DNA of 64,000 bases from CAWBXL01 sp963837365 (GCA_963837365.1 CAWIMW010000002.1:62001-126000); one strand, 5' to 3'; shown: positions 38,129-47,121, counted from the stretch's first letter. Translations and numbers: made by a program. Notes: generated by a model from the letters alone, not told the origin.

Positions 38129-39949
38129 TCATCTGGCGTCTATAAACAGCCGGTGCAGCAGCTCCAATGTAAGCAACTTATGGATCGCGGTCGTATAGTT
38201 CAGCCCACCTTTAAGGTGGCCTTCGACCACCGCCTCAACCATTTTTTTCTCCAGGTAGGGGCGGGACAGGGTCAAGGGATCGAGGAGCACCTGGCGCACA
38301 TATTGGGCAAGCTGATCGCGATACCAAACCCTGAAATGCAATAGCTTGTGGCGCCCCAGGAACAGGCGCTCCAGACGCAGCGGCGCTAAAAAATGATCGA
38401 TACGGGACACCGACTGAGGCATTCCGTAGTCGTACGCATACTCGGCTTTGAAGGTGAATTCCTGATAGGCGCGGACCAAGGCCGGAATAGGACCGCCTCC
38501 GTTGCCGCCGACGCCGCGATCTGAGGGGATACGTCCTAACGCCGGACTTCCGTCCCGAATCAGGCGCAGCCTGACATCCCCATTCGAGGAGCTTTCCTGG
38601 GGCGCGCGATACACCGTTCGCACAAAATCGTTGTCCATAAACGGGGAGTGGACCGACAAGCGGCTCTGCTCCAGCGCCAGCACGCCGTGGTGATACCAAG
38701 GGGACTGGCGGAAGGCGGCGAAGGTCACCGGATGCTGTTTTCGCAGGGCGGCATATGTAACCCCGGCATTTCGAACTTGGGGGAGGAAATCCGCAGAGAA
38801 CAGCCCGGCCAGAGGTTCCACCGGCTTGAACATGACGGCGTGACGCACAATCTCACTGCCGTAGGTGCCTACAATTTTCGCCGGCGCAATCGCGCGCGCC
38901 TTTTCACTGACATAAAGATCCGATGTCCGGCTTACATCGACCGTTCCCTCGGTGATGGAAATAGTGTTCTCGGCATAACGGGGAAACACGGTCAGGAACT
39001 CATCGCCAACCGTTATGACCTGATGTGGTTGCTGGCAGAGGCCCGCAATTTTCCGCCCCACCAGCACGTCCTGCGACTCACGAAAAGGACCGCCGAATGT
39101 GTAGCTGGGAAGAGTGCCGGGAGCCGGCGGATGCGAAGCGAGAATCACCCGCGTATCCAGGCCGCCGGTCATGGCAATTCCCATAGCTTGCCGCCCAGCA
39201 AAGTAACGAGGGAGCTTGGCGGTCAAAACCGATCGCAGTTCCTGATAGTAAGGTTCCGGCGCCAGAACGTCTTGATGCTCCCATTGAGACGGTTCAAAGT
39301 AAGTATTCTTACGCTCAAGCGCAGCGTTCTTGAAGGCCCACGCCGAGCCCGCCGGCAGCACATGAATGTCCTTGAAGAGAGTGCGGTTTTCGAGCACGCA
39401 ACTGCAGGCGACAAACTCCCCCAGAGATTGCGGGTCCCAGGCCCGCAGTTCAGGACGCACGGCCAGAATCGCTTTGGCTTCCGCTCCAAAGTAAAAGCCA
39501 TCTTTTGCCTGGTGATAGCAGAGCCGGTGCATACCGTAGCGATCGTTGAACAGGGTTGCGACGCCGCGGGCACGGTCCACCAGCAGCCCATGGAACATTC
39601 CGTTCAGATTGTGAATAAAATTCGGATCTTCTTCATACAGATGGACCAGGTATCCGGCTTCGGCTGGGCCGATGGTGTGTCCCTGGCTGCGCAAGCGGTT
39701 GACCGTCTGCGGATCGGAATACTCCTGGCCGGAGAAGATCAGACAGACATCCTCGCGCTCGTTGCGCAGGGGGACGCCGTCGGAGAAAGAGCCTTGCAGA
39801 GCCGCCCATCCCACGTAGATTCCGAGCGATTCATCCACCCAGGTGCCGGAGCTGTAGGAAGGCCCATGACAGATGGAACGCAGCATGGTTTGCAACTGCG
39901 CCTCGGCCGATGACCGTGGCTGCCTGGTGATGAGACCGACGATCCCCAT
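38129..39949 (-). CDS. Asparagine-synthase-like protein lacking the Cys2 nucleophile
   Basis: 606 residues. The N-terminal domain looks like class II glutamine amidotransferases (MGIVGLITR, NDRYGMHRLCYHQ, FGAEAKAILA), and the C-terminal domain has the PP-loop as GIAMTGGLDTRVILA (about 257-271). AsnB begins M-C-G-I; here the Cys codon is absent and the protein begins M-G-I-V-G. The glutaminase nucleophile is thus missing, so if active it would need free ammonia or another amine. In EPS loci such proteins may amidate uronic acids. The gene lies 9 bp after the GNAT-like gene. The frame is otherwise intact over 1.8 kb. Confidence 0.85.
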   Translation of the reverse strand: MGIVGLITRQPRSSAEAQLQTMLRSICHGPSYSSGTWVDESLGIYVGWAALQGSFSDGVPLRNEREDVCLIFSGQEYSDPQTVNRLRSQGHTIGPAEAGYLVHLYEEDPNFIHNLNGMFHGLLVDRARGVATLFNDRYGMHRLCYHQAKDGFYFGAEAKAILAVRPELRAWDPQSLGEFVACSCVLENRTLFKDIHVLPAGSAWAFKNAALERKNTYFEPSQWEHQDVLAPEPYYQELRSVLTAKLPRYFAGRQAMGIAMTGGLDTRVILASHPPAPGTLPSYTFGGPFRESQDVLVGRKIAGLCQQPHQVITVGDEFLTVFPRYAENTISITEGTVDVSRTSDLYVSEKARAIAPAKIVGTYGSEIVRHAVMFKPVEPLAGLFSADFLPQVRNAGVTYAALRKQHPVTFAAFRQSPWYHHGVLALEQSRLSVHSPFMDNDFVRTVYRAPQESSSNGDVRLRLIRDGSPALGRIPSDRGVGGNGGGPIPALVRAYQEFTFKAEYAYDYGMPQSVSRIDHFLAPLRLERLFLGRHKLLHFRVWYRDQLAQYVRQVLLDPLTLSRPYLEKKMVEAVVEGHLKGGLNYTTAIHKLLTLELLHRLFIDAR

Positions 39950-39958
39950 GCCTGCGAC

Positions 39959-40864
39959 TCACTTCTCCTGCGACAACGGCGTTCTTTGGCTGTACCAGCC
40001 GGCGCGGTAGCTGCGCAGCTTTTCGATGAGCGGCTCGGGCAGGCGGTCAATCAGTTTGTGGTGCAGGCCCAAGCGAAAAGCCAGGCGGCCGGTCAGGGTG
40101 AGCGGAACATAGTAGCGGGGGACATCCATGCGCTCGAACCCGTTGCGCTCTTTGAAGTCGCTGAGGCTGTCCCGCTGCTTGTTGCCGTAGGCGAAATTGG
40201 AATAAACCAGGTAGGAAATGTTCCGTTCAGCGCATGATTTTACGGCCTGGACAATGAGCGCATTGGTGGGCGATTTTTCCCGGTGTTCGATCAGGGAGAC
40301 GATGTGCATGAGTCCCGCCTGGGTACCGGTTTCATCGGCTGTCAACTTCGCAAACCCGATCAGATTGTCCTCGAAGAACGCGCCGATGAAGACGCTGCTG
40401 TCGAGAAACGTGCCTGCGTAGGGGCGCACCTTTTCCAGTGGCATTCCATAGTGGGGAAAGCGCTTTCCCTGGCGGATGGGAGTTTCGTTGTAAATCTTCC
40501 AGATACCCTGAATGAGCACATCATCAAAGGGGATCTCCCGCACCTTAACGCCTTTTTTCTCCGCTTGCTTTGCCTTGTTGCGACCCTTGAATCCCAGGAC
40601 CTCGGTCCACCAGTGCTCGAAGGTGGTAATACGGAGGGCGGCGAAGTTGTCCAATTCCATGGGATAGGAATATTTTGGCGTGGTCTCGGGCAGGCGCTGC
40701 ATGAAGGTAAAGAGATCGATGCGCCGTCCGCACTTCCGCAGACCATCCACCAGCAGCTCAGGATCATCGAAAAAACGGTACTTCTCTCCCTCAATCGTGG
40801 CCACGCGCAGCAGGCGGCCGCGAATATTGATCTCTCTTCCGCAAATCTTTAATGCCGATTTCAT
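39959..40864 (-). CDS. GNAT/FemAB-like protein of unknown acceptor
   Basis: 301 residues. The central part (KIYNETPIRQGKRFPHYGM, VFIGAFFEDNLIGFAKL, LIEHREKSPTNALIVQAVK) resembles GNAT-type acyltransferases, with the helix after ALIVQ in the acyl-CoA position. The N-terminal ~95 residues include LRITTFEHWWTEVLGFKGRN, seen in related EPS-locus proteins. It probably acylates a sugar or the product of the neighbouring asparagine-synthase-like enzyme. Assignment is by pattern only. Confidence 0.6.
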   Translation of the reverse strand: MKSALKICGREINIRGRLLRVATIEGEKYRFFDDPELLVDGLRKCGRRIDLFTFMQRLPETTPKYSYPMELDNFAALRITTFEHWWTEVLGFKGRNKAKQAEKKGVKVREIPFDDVLIQGIWKIYNETPIRQGKRFPHYGMPLEKVRPYAGTFLDSSVFIGAFFEDNLIGFAKLTADETGTQAGLMHIVSLIEHREKSPTNALIVQAVKSCAERNISYLVYSNFAYGNKQRDSLSDFKERNGFERMDVPRYYVPLTLTGRLAFRLGLHHKLIDRLPEPLIEKLRSYRAGWYSQRTPLSQEK

Positions 40865-40944
40865 GAGTGAAATGACCTTTGTGTTAAAGCGAATCCCGAC
40901 GGGACATATCTACGACTCCAACGAATTGACGGTAGATAAAAAAA

Positions 40945-41035
40945 TGGCGGAGAGGGAAGGGATTCGAACCCTCGAGTGGTTTGACCCACTACAACCGGCA
41001 AGCCGGCTGCTGCCTTAGCCAACGGCGACCTCTCC
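40945..41035 (-). tRNA. tRNA-Ser-like gene with aberrant anticodon arm
   Basis: The minus strand starts GGAGAGG and ends CCTCTCC-G-CCA, pairs a 7-bp acceptor stem, has a D-arm GCC...GGC, a long variable arm (AGTGG...CCACT) and a T-arm GAGGG-TTCGAAT-CCCT, as in bacterial tRNA-Ser. By length alignment to tRNA-Ser(GCT) the anticodon position reads GCT. However the stem that should flank it does not pair, U33 would be G, and the alternative pairing CAGCC/GGTTG leaves an 8-nt loop. One extra T also sits between T-stem and acceptor. It may be a degenerate tRNA or carry sequence errors. Confidence 0.65.
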
Positions 41036-41058
41036 ATGAGGTTGGGGACCTGCGAAGG

Positions 41059-41706
41059 TCACTGCCTCGACTGCACTTTGGGACGGAAAACAATTACCGT
41101 GGAGCGTCCCTTATCTGTATCCACGGTCTTGTCCAGCACATCGAAATGCTCCTCAATGGCGGCGAACATGGCCAGCGGGCGGTGCTTGGATTCCGCGGTC
41201 TTGCGGTCCGCGGTGAACAGGCGGACCACCATGACGCCGCCTTCCTTCAAATACGCGGCGTAACGGTCTAAGGTGCTTTTCACCTTGCCCAGGGGAATGT
41301 GATACAGAGATTCGCGGAACAGGACCACGTCAAATTGCCCGCTGGGAACGTAGCTGAGAAAATCTCCGCAGGCAAAGCTGTTTTTCTCCTGCCGCCCGCA
41401 CTCCTTGGAGCGGGCCCTCGCCTTGGCCAGCGCCGCTTCAGAGATATCCACTCCGACATAGCTGGTATAAGCGGTATCGGCGAGTTCGGTGGCGGTATTG
41501 CCGGATCCGCAACCGATATCCAGAATGCTGCCGTTGCGTGACCATTTTTCCAGGGGCGGATAAACGCAATCTCCGAGGGTGTGGTCGGCGAAGTGCCACT
41601 TGTCCGCGGAATATTCCTTGTCCCATACTTTGCGCTTGAGGTTGGTGGGGCCGTAGCTCAAAAGAAACCCCCGCATGAATCTCATACCCCGATCCACGAT
41701 ATACAT
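41059..41706 (-). CDS. Class I SAM-dependent methyltransferase
   Basis: 215 residues. SILDIGCGSGNTATELAD (about 62-79) is motif I, VGVDISEAAL motif II, and FDVVLFRESLYHI the post-I motif. It has the usual small class I methyltransferase length. GGAG lies eight bases before the ATG. Between a glycosyltransferase gene and the tRNA-like gene, it may methylate a sugar of the repeat unit. The acceptor is unknown. Confidence 0.87.
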   Translation of the reverse strand: MYIVDRGMRFMRGFLLSYGPTNLKRKVWDKEYSADKWHFADHTLGDCVYPPLEKWSRNGSILDIGCGSGNTATELADTAYTSYVGVDISEAALAKARARSKECGRQEKNSFACGDFLSYVPSGQFDVVLFRESLYHIPLGKVKSTLDRYAAYLKEGGVMVVRLFTADRKTAESKHRPLAMFAAIEEHFDVLDKTVDTDKGRSTVIVFRPKVQSRQ

Positions 41707-41775
41707 TTCCTGGTCTCCAGTTCGATTTGGCCCTTGGCGGGCGCTATCTACGAAAAGTTTGTTCGATACCGCACT

Positions 41776-42684
41776 TCAAGCGCCGTCGTGGGAATAGCGG
41801 GGAGAAGCCTTTCCTGACCGGGTAAGGAACTTCCGCAAGCGGGACATCTGTTCTTCCCGGGTGAAACGCACCAGTTCGGCAGGAATCTGTTGCTGCCGCT
41901 GCGTGAGCATGGCCCAGAAAAAACCAACCAGGCGCAAGCTTCCACCGATCAAGACGGGTGGCTTGGTCGCCTGATAGATGCAGCGGAATATCTCCCACCA
42001 GGGATGATTCCCCAGGGCGTAGTCTTTTTGCCCGCCTTTGAATGGGACCATCATAGATGCGTGCATCGCACTGCTCATCTTGCGGTGGTGCACGAAAACC
42101 TTCTCGGGGAACGTCCGGGTCTGCCAGCCTTTCATGCGGGCCGTGGTTACAGCCACCCAATCGATTCCGCCGATCTTTCTTGGTATATAGCCCCCAATAT
42201 CTTCGAAGCACTTCCGGCGAAATAGCTGGACTTGTCCCGAAACATGCTCAATATTGGTAAAGCGATAGTCGTATTGTTCTCCATGTTCGACAAATGCAGT
42301 GCCCGCGACTCCCAACCGCAGATTGGCCGCGAAACTATTCATTAGAAACTCAAAGTAGTTCTCCCCGAACGAAACATCGGCATCGAGGTTGCCGACCACT
42401 TCAAACGGCAAGTCCGCAATTCGAGCGTAGCCAGCGTTAAATGCATTGACCTTGGCGGCGAAGTGGCGTTCTTTCCGTTCCGGCATGCGGATCAGTTCGA
42501 TCCAGGGCCGATCGGCAGCGTAGCGATTGACAATGTCATCCGTACCGTCGGTCGAACCATCACTCACGATGATCCATTTGAGCGGATGCACCGTCTGCGC
42601 CACCATGGACTTGAGAGTCAGTTCGATGAACTGGGCCTCATTCCGTGCCGGAGTGATCAGAACGTAAGTTGGAAGTGTGGACAT
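41776..42684 (-). CDS. Family 2 glycosyltransferase
   Basis: About 302 residues. YVLITPARNEAQFIELTLKS at the N-terminus, IIVSDGSTDGTDDIV, and VVGNLDADVSFGENY (DxD) define a GT2 domain; KIGGIDWVAVTTARMKGW holds a likely catalytic Asp. The C-terminal part has a short hydrophobic stretch (GSLRLVGFFWAML). I start at the ATG 42684; a TTG at 42705 would add seven residues. It belongs to the EPS assembly set, transferring one sugar to the lipid carrier intermediate. Confidence 0.88.
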   Translation of the reverse strand: MSTLPTYVLITPARNEAQFIELTLKSMVAQTVHPLKWIIVSDGSTDGTDDIVNRYAADRPWIELIRMPERKERHFAAKVNAFNAGYARIADLPFEVVGNLDADVSFGENYFEFLMNSFAANLRLGVAGTAFVEHGEQYDYRFTNIEHVSGQVQLFRRKCFEDIGGYIPRKIGGIDWVAVTTARMKGWQTRTFPEKVFVHHRKMSSAMHASMMVPFKGGQKDYALGNHPWWEIFRCIYQATKPPVLIGGSLRLVGFFWAMLTQRQQQIPAELVRFTREEQMSRLRKFLTRSGKASPRYSHDGA

Positions 42685-42720
42685 GATTCGCGATGGATGG
42701 TGCAAGTCGCGTTGTTGGTC

Positions 42721-44106
42721 TTAGGCTCCAGCCAAGGCTGAAACCGGCTTCAGTGCTTCGGAAACTCCCCCGATGCCAATGTACTGAAAGCCGCTGGCGG
42801 CAACTTGTTTGCCGTCGAGGGCATTGCGCCCATCTACCATCAGAGGCCGCTCGACTACTTTGCTTAAGCGGATCCAGTCCAACTGGCGGAACTCAGCCCA
42901 TTCTGTCAGCAACAAAATCGCTTCCGCACCTTCGGCGGCTTGATAAGGATCCTGGCAGTACATAACCTGCGGCAATTCCCTCTTGGTGTTTTCCATGGCC
43001 TGCGGATCGTAAGCCTGCACGATGGCTCCTTCGCTAAGCAACTGCCGGATCAGGGTAAGCTGCGGCGCGAAACGAATGTCGTCGGTATTCGGTTTGAAGG
43101 AGAGGCCCCAGACTGCGATCTTCTTTCCGCGCAATACCCACAACTCTTTCCTGACCTTCTCGACAAACTTGTTCACACGCTGAAGATTGATTTTCTCGAC
43201 TTCCTTGAACATAGAGAAGTCGCAACCGAACTTCTCGGCAATCCGCACAAAGGCTTGCAAGTCTTTGGGGAAACAAAACCCGCCAAACCCAATACCGGGC
43301 TGCAGAAAGGCTGCTCCAATGCGGGGATCCAGCCCAATCCCTTCGGCCACTTTGTTGACATCCGCTCCGGCGGCTTCACACAGGTCAGCCACCGCATTGA
43401 TGAAAGAAATCTTCATGGCAAGGAAGGAGTTTGAGGCGTGTTTAATCAGCTCTGAACTGTTGGTATCGGTGGCCAGGAATGGAACATCCTTGCGTTTTTG
43501 GCAATCGGCATGGACCGGACAGGTAAAGCTTCCATCGAGGATGGGTTGATAGATTTCCCGCATCTGCTCCATGGCACGCGGGGTCTCTACGCCAACCACG
43601 ATCCGGTCGGGATGAAAGAAATTCTCCACCGCGGAACCTTCGCGGAGAAATTCCGGATTGGAGGCGACCTCACAATCCAGGTGGCTGCTCTTGTTCAGTT
43701 GCAGATGACGGCGCAACTGCAAGGCCGTCTGTACCGGGACTGTGCTTTTTTCGATCACCAATCTGTAACCGTGGCCGCGTTTGACGATGGTCCGCGCCAC
43801 GCGTTCAATGGCGGAAAGATCGGCATCTCCGTTCTCCAACGGAGGCGTGCCGACACAGATGAAGATGCACTGCCCACGGTCGATTGCATCTTCGGTGGAA
43901 CCAAATTCCAGCCGTCCGGACGCACGGCTTTTCTTCACCATCGGCCCCAGAAACGGCTCGAAGAACGGCATTTCGCCACTCTGTAGCTTGCTCAGCTTTT
44001 GCGCGTCGTTCTCGCTGCAAAATACGTCGTGCCCAAGTTCCGCGAGACAGGCAGCCGTGGTCAGCCCAACATAACCCGCGCCGATTACTGAGATCTTCAT
44101 TTTCAA
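42721..44106 (-). CDS. UDP-sugar 6-dehydrogenase (Ugd/WbpA type)
   Basis: 461 residues. ISVIGAGYVGLTTAACLAEL binds NAD, VASNPEFLREGSAV follows, and GIGFGGFCFPKDLQAF carries the catalytic Cys. GLSFKPNTDDIRFAPQL and VDGRNALDG complete the C-terminal UDP-binding domain. It oxidises UDP-glucose, or UDP-GlcNAc as WbpA does. The gene order WbpB-like, WbpD-like, WbpE-like and then this gene favours supply of a UDP-uronic acid for the diacetamido sugar. GGAAGG precedes the ATG. The 228-bp leader contains a 20-bp element shared with the NusG-like gene. Confidence 0.88.
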   Translation of the reverse strand: MKMKISVIGAGYVGLTTAACLAELGHDVFCSENDAQKLSKLQSGEMPFFEPFLGPMVKKSRASGRLEFGSTEDAIDRGQCIFICVGTPPLENGDADLSAIERVARTIVKRGHGYRLVIEKSTVPVQTALQLRRHLQLNKSSHLDCEVASNPEFLREGSAVENFFHPDRIVVGVETPRAMEQMREIYQPILDGSFTCPVHADCQKRKDVPFLATDTNSSELIKHASNSFLAMKISFINAVADLCEAAGADVNKVAEGIGLDPRIGAAFLQPGIGFGGFCFPKDLQAFVRIAEKFGCDFSMFKEVEKINLQRVNKFVEKVRKELWVLRGKKIAVWGLSFKPNTDDIRFAPQLTLIRQLLSEGAIVQAYDPQAMENTKRELPQVMYCQDPYQAAEGAEAILLLTEWAEFRQLDWIRLSKVVERPLMVDGRNALDGKQVAASGFQYIGIGGVSEALKPVSALAGA

Positions 44107-44181
44107 CCTTCCTGCTTTGGAGTCGGTATTTCGATGTCATTACCGGCGCTGCGCGCCGGCAGAACTTTTTTTCAAAATCTT

Positions 44182-44201
44182 ACAGCTTCGCCCTCTGAGT
44201 C
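44182..44201 (-). promoter_or_regulatory. 20-bp element shared with the NusG-like gene leader (copy 1)
   Basis: The minus-strand sequence GACTCAGAGGGCGAAGCTGT lies 76 bp upstream of the ugd-type start codon and recurs exactly at 56223-56242. Flanking bases differ, apart from weak likeness to the left. Both copies are in untranslated leaders of the same transcriptional direction. The core GGGCGAAGCTGT matches 7 of 12 positions of the E. coli ops element recognised by RfaH. A small frame of 33 codons runs through this copy but lacks a Shine-Dalgarno. Confidence 0.5.
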
Positions 44202-44334
44202 CCAGAACTGGACCCCGTTCCTGCGCGCCAAATCTTCGGCCTTGCATCGTGCGTCTAGAGAGATAAGGGTCATGGTAGAAAAGCCCAGGACGAAACCGGT
44301 TGCTCCAGGGGCGTTTGGGCGAGATATTGGCCGC

Positions 44335-45550
44335 TCACCCCACAGAAACAGTTTGCTGCGCTCCGCTAAGCTGTAAAACTTTCTCCGCAATATACTGCTG
44401 CTGCTCGCGTGACAGCTGCGGGAACATGGGCAGCGACAGAATTTCCGGAGCGATCTTCTCGGTCACCGGAAAATCGCTTGTCTTGTACCCAAGATGAGCA
44501 TAGGCCTTCTGCTGGTGCAATGGAATGGGGTAGTGAATTCCAGTGCCGATGTTGGCCGCGGCCAGATCAGCCTGAAGTTTTTCACGGTTTTTCACCCGCA
44601 CCACATAGAGGTGATACACCGCTTTGCTGTAGGAGGGCTCCACCGGCGCCTTGAACTCAGTCACGCCCTCGAACATGCGTGCGTATTCTTTGGCCAGAGC
44701 CTGGCGCTTCGCGGTCCAATCCGCAAGGTGCTTCAACTTGATGTGCAGCATACCCGGCCTGAATGGTGTCCAGACGGCCGTTGTAGCCTTCGACGTCGTG
44801 ATAGTACTTTTTGGCCTGGCCGTGATCGCGGATCATCTTGATCTTACTGGCGATCTCTTCGTTGTCGGTGGTGACCGCGCCGGCTTCGCCGCAGGCTCCC
44901 AGGTTTTTCCCCGGATAGAAACTGAAGGCTCCAGCGATGCCCATGGAACCAGCCGTCCGCCAGCGGTTTTCTTTCTTGGAGAAATACTTCGCGCCGTGTG
45001 CCTGGCAGGCGTCTTCCACCACCATGAGGTTGTACTTGGCGGCGATTTCTAGGATCGCATCCATGTCCGCCATCTGCCCGTAGAGATGAACGGGGACAAC
45101 GGCAGTGACAGGACGATTCAGCTGCTTGTGGGTCAGCGTTCGCCTGGCCGCATCCCACATGCACTCTTGTTCGAAGAAAGCTTGCAGCTTCTCGGGATCG
45201 AGGTTGTAGGTCTGCTCGTCAATGTCCACAAACACCGGACGAGCGCCCGCCTGCGAAATGGCTTCGGTTGTAGCAATGAAGGTGTGTGGCGTGGTGGCAA
45301 CCAGGTCGCCTTCCTTCACTCCGGCAGCCATCAGAGCGAAACGCACGGCATCGGTGCCACTGGCCAGGCCGACGGCATAGCGGGTTTCGCAAAACTGGGC
45401 GAATTCCTTTTCGAAGTCTTCGACGATCTTACCGCCGATGAAGTGCGCGTTACGGATGCAATCACGGAACAGCGAGACCAACTCTTCTTCCAGTTCGCGG
45501 TGCGGAGTTACCAGATCCAGGAATGGAATCATGCTCTGTGGTTGATACAT
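44335..45550 (-). CDS. wbpE: DegT/DnrJ/EryC1 sugar aminotransferase, WbpE-like (frameshifted)
   Basis: Two frames (44657-45550 and 44335-44751) join into 404 residues when one extra T at about 44753 (GGGTATGCTG where AGMLHIKL is expected) is removed. VGLASGTDAVRFALMAAGV, VEDACQAHGAKY and FSFYPGKNLGACGEAG (PLP Lys) are clear, and GIHYPIPLHQQKAY lies near the C-terminus. In the WbpB-WbpE pathway it aminates C3 of the 3-keto UDP-GlcNAcA. The start is the ATG 45550; AAGGAG precedes it by about 13 bases. Confidence 0.87.
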
Positions 45551-45551
45551 G

Positions 45552-46064
45552 TTATTTACCCTTCTCCTTTACCGATCTCAGAACTCTTGCGGGATTGCCG
45601 GCGACAACGGTGTGCGCCGGCACATCCTTGGTGACCACGCTGCCGGCCCCGACCAGCGCGCCTTCTCCAACCGTTATGTTGGAAAGAACAGTCACGCCTG
45701 ATCCGAGCGATGCGCCTTTGCAAATGCGGGTCTTTTCAACCTTCCAATCGGCCTCGGTCTGCAAAGAACCGTCTTCGTTGGCCGCGCGGGGATAACTGTC
45801 ATTGATGAACATCACGCCATGGCCGATGAAGACATTGTCCTCAATCGTCACGCCCTCACAGACAAAAGTGTGGCTGGAGATTTTGCAGTTCTTGCCGACG
45901 GTTGAGTTCTTCTGGATCTCGACGAATGCGCCGATCTTGGTGCCGTCGCCGATTTCACAGCCGTAGAGGTTGATGAACTGGGAAAGCTTCACGTCTTTCC
46001 CCAGCTTCACGCTCGCGGCGATACTCAGGTATTTATCCATGGTCGGGACTTGTTTTGTGCTCAT
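45552..46064 (-). CDS. wbpD: Left-handed beta-helix N-acetyltransferase, WbpD/WlbB-like
   Basis: About 170 residues, built of hexapeptide repeats (IGDGTKIGAFVEIQKNSTVG, EDNVFIGHGVMFIND, LGSGVTVLSNITVGEGALVG) and ending AGNPARVLRS. These features match the 3-N-acetyltransferase that makes UDP-2,3-diacetamido-2,3-dideoxy-glucuronate. The ATG at 46064 is chosen; the frame is open to 46109 but that part overlaps the dehydrogenase gene end. The stop is adjacent to the start of the aminotransferase gene. Confidence 0.87.
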   Translation of the reverse strand: MSTKQVPTMDKYLSIAASVKLGKDVKLSQFINLYGCEIGDGTKIGAFVEIQKNSTVGKNCKISSHTFVCEGVTIEDNVFIGHGVMFINDSYPRAANEDGSLQTEADWKVEKTRICKGASLGSGVTVLSNITVGEGALVGAGSVVTKDVPAHTVVAGNPARVLRSVKEKGK

Positions 46065-46080
46065 GTTTTTTGGATTTGAA

Positions 46081-47106
46081 CTAGACGCCCACGCCGAACG
46101 GGGCTTCAATTTCGACCAGCTTGCCGCGGGCTTTCAGCGATTTCTCGGCAGCTTCCAGCAAGCGGACAACGCGCAGTCCAGCAAGCCCATCATTGATGGG
46201 AGCGCGGTTGCTGGAAATGCAGTCCATAAAGTGGGCGACTTCCGCTTTCAAGGCTTCGGTCTGTTCCACGCGCGGGGCCCACATGTCGCCGGAGCGGTAG
46301 CTGACCAGCAGGTTGTACATGCCTTCGCCGTTCTTTACCGAAACGCCCTTGTCGTAAATCTTGATTTTCTCGTCAGCCTCGAGGTCGTTCCACACCACCA
46401 TTTTCTTCTCGCCACCAATCAGGGTTGTGCGGATTTTCACCGGTGAGAGCCAGTTGACGTTGATATGAGCGACCACGTTGCCTGGAAAGTAGATGGTAAG
46501 GAATGCTATGTCCACCAGATTATTGAGATGCTTTTCGCCGGTTGCCACAACGGCTTCCGGCTCTTTCTGAATCACGTAGTCCATAATGGCGAGATCGTGC
46601 GGCGCCAGGTCCCAAACAACGTTGATGTCGTGCTGAAACAACCCCAGGTTGACGCGCATGGAGTCGTAATAGAAGAGATTGCCCAGTGTGCCTTCGTCCA
46701 CCAGTTGGCGAATTTTACGCACCGCGCCGGTAAATAAGAAGGTGTGGTCGACCATGATCTGAAGCTTCTTGCGGGCGGCCAGTTCAATCAATTCTTCAGC
46801 TTGTGTAACGCTGGCGGTGAAAGGCTTCTCTACAAAAACGTGTTTGCCGTGATTGAGGGCGGACTTGGCGATCTCATAGTGGGTCCAAACCGGCGTCACC
46901 ACCGCGACCACATCAACTTCTGGCGACTCCAGAATTTCCTTAGCATCCAAGGTAATTTTGGCTTGCGGAAAAATCTGCTCCGCGCGCTGAAGGCAATTCT
47001 TGCTCTTATCAGCAATGGCAACGACCTGCGACAAACCAGGTTGGTTGAAGTTGCGGGCAACGTTCGGGCCCCAATATCCGAATCCGATCACACCAACTTT
47101 GATCAT
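46081..47106 (-). CDS. wbpB: Gfo/Idh/MocA oxidoreductase, WbpB/WlbA-like
   Basis: 341 residues. VGVIGFGYWGPNVARNF binds NAD, HVFVEKPFTASVTQAEEL is the EKP motif, and VVWDLAPHDLAIMDYV contains the conserved His/Asp segment. This variant oxidises the 3-hydroxyl of UDP-GlcNAcA as the first step toward a 2,3-diamino uronic acid. AAGGAG lies seven bases before the ATG. A hairpin (47122-47142) stands just upstream of that site. Confidence 0.87.
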   Translation of the reverse strand: MIKVGVIGFGYWGPNVARNFNQPGLSQVVAIADKSKNCLQRAEQIFPQAKITLDAKEILESPEVDVVAVVTPVWTHYEIAKSALNHGKHVFVEKPFTASVTQAEELIELAARKKLQIMVDHTFLFTGAVRKIRQLVDEGTLGNLFYYDSMRVNLGLFQHDINVVWDLAPHDLAIMDYVIQKEPEAVVATGEKHLNNLVDIAFLTIYFPGNVVAHINVNWLSPVKIRTTLIGGEKKMVVWNDLEADEKIKIYDKGVSVKNGEGMYNLLVSYRSGDMWAPRVEQTEALKAEVAHFMDCISSNRAPINDGLAGLRVVRLLEAAEKSLKARGKLVEIEAPFGVGV

Positions 47107-47121
47107 GGCTTCTCCTTCAGT

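Noticed and set aside
38648..39913. A 421-codon plus-strand open frame
   Set aside because: Mirror of the asparagine-synthase-like gene, with no recognisable domain or ribosome-binding site.
40945..41035. A selenocysteine tRNA
   Set aside because: No TCA anticodon is present and the acceptor stem is 7 bp, not 8.
44172..44390. A possible 72-codon (or 33-codon) minus-strand gene before the ugd-type gene
   Set aside because: No Shine-Dalgarno and no family likeness; its last codons are just the repeated 20-bp element, which is also in non-coding leader DNA at 56223.
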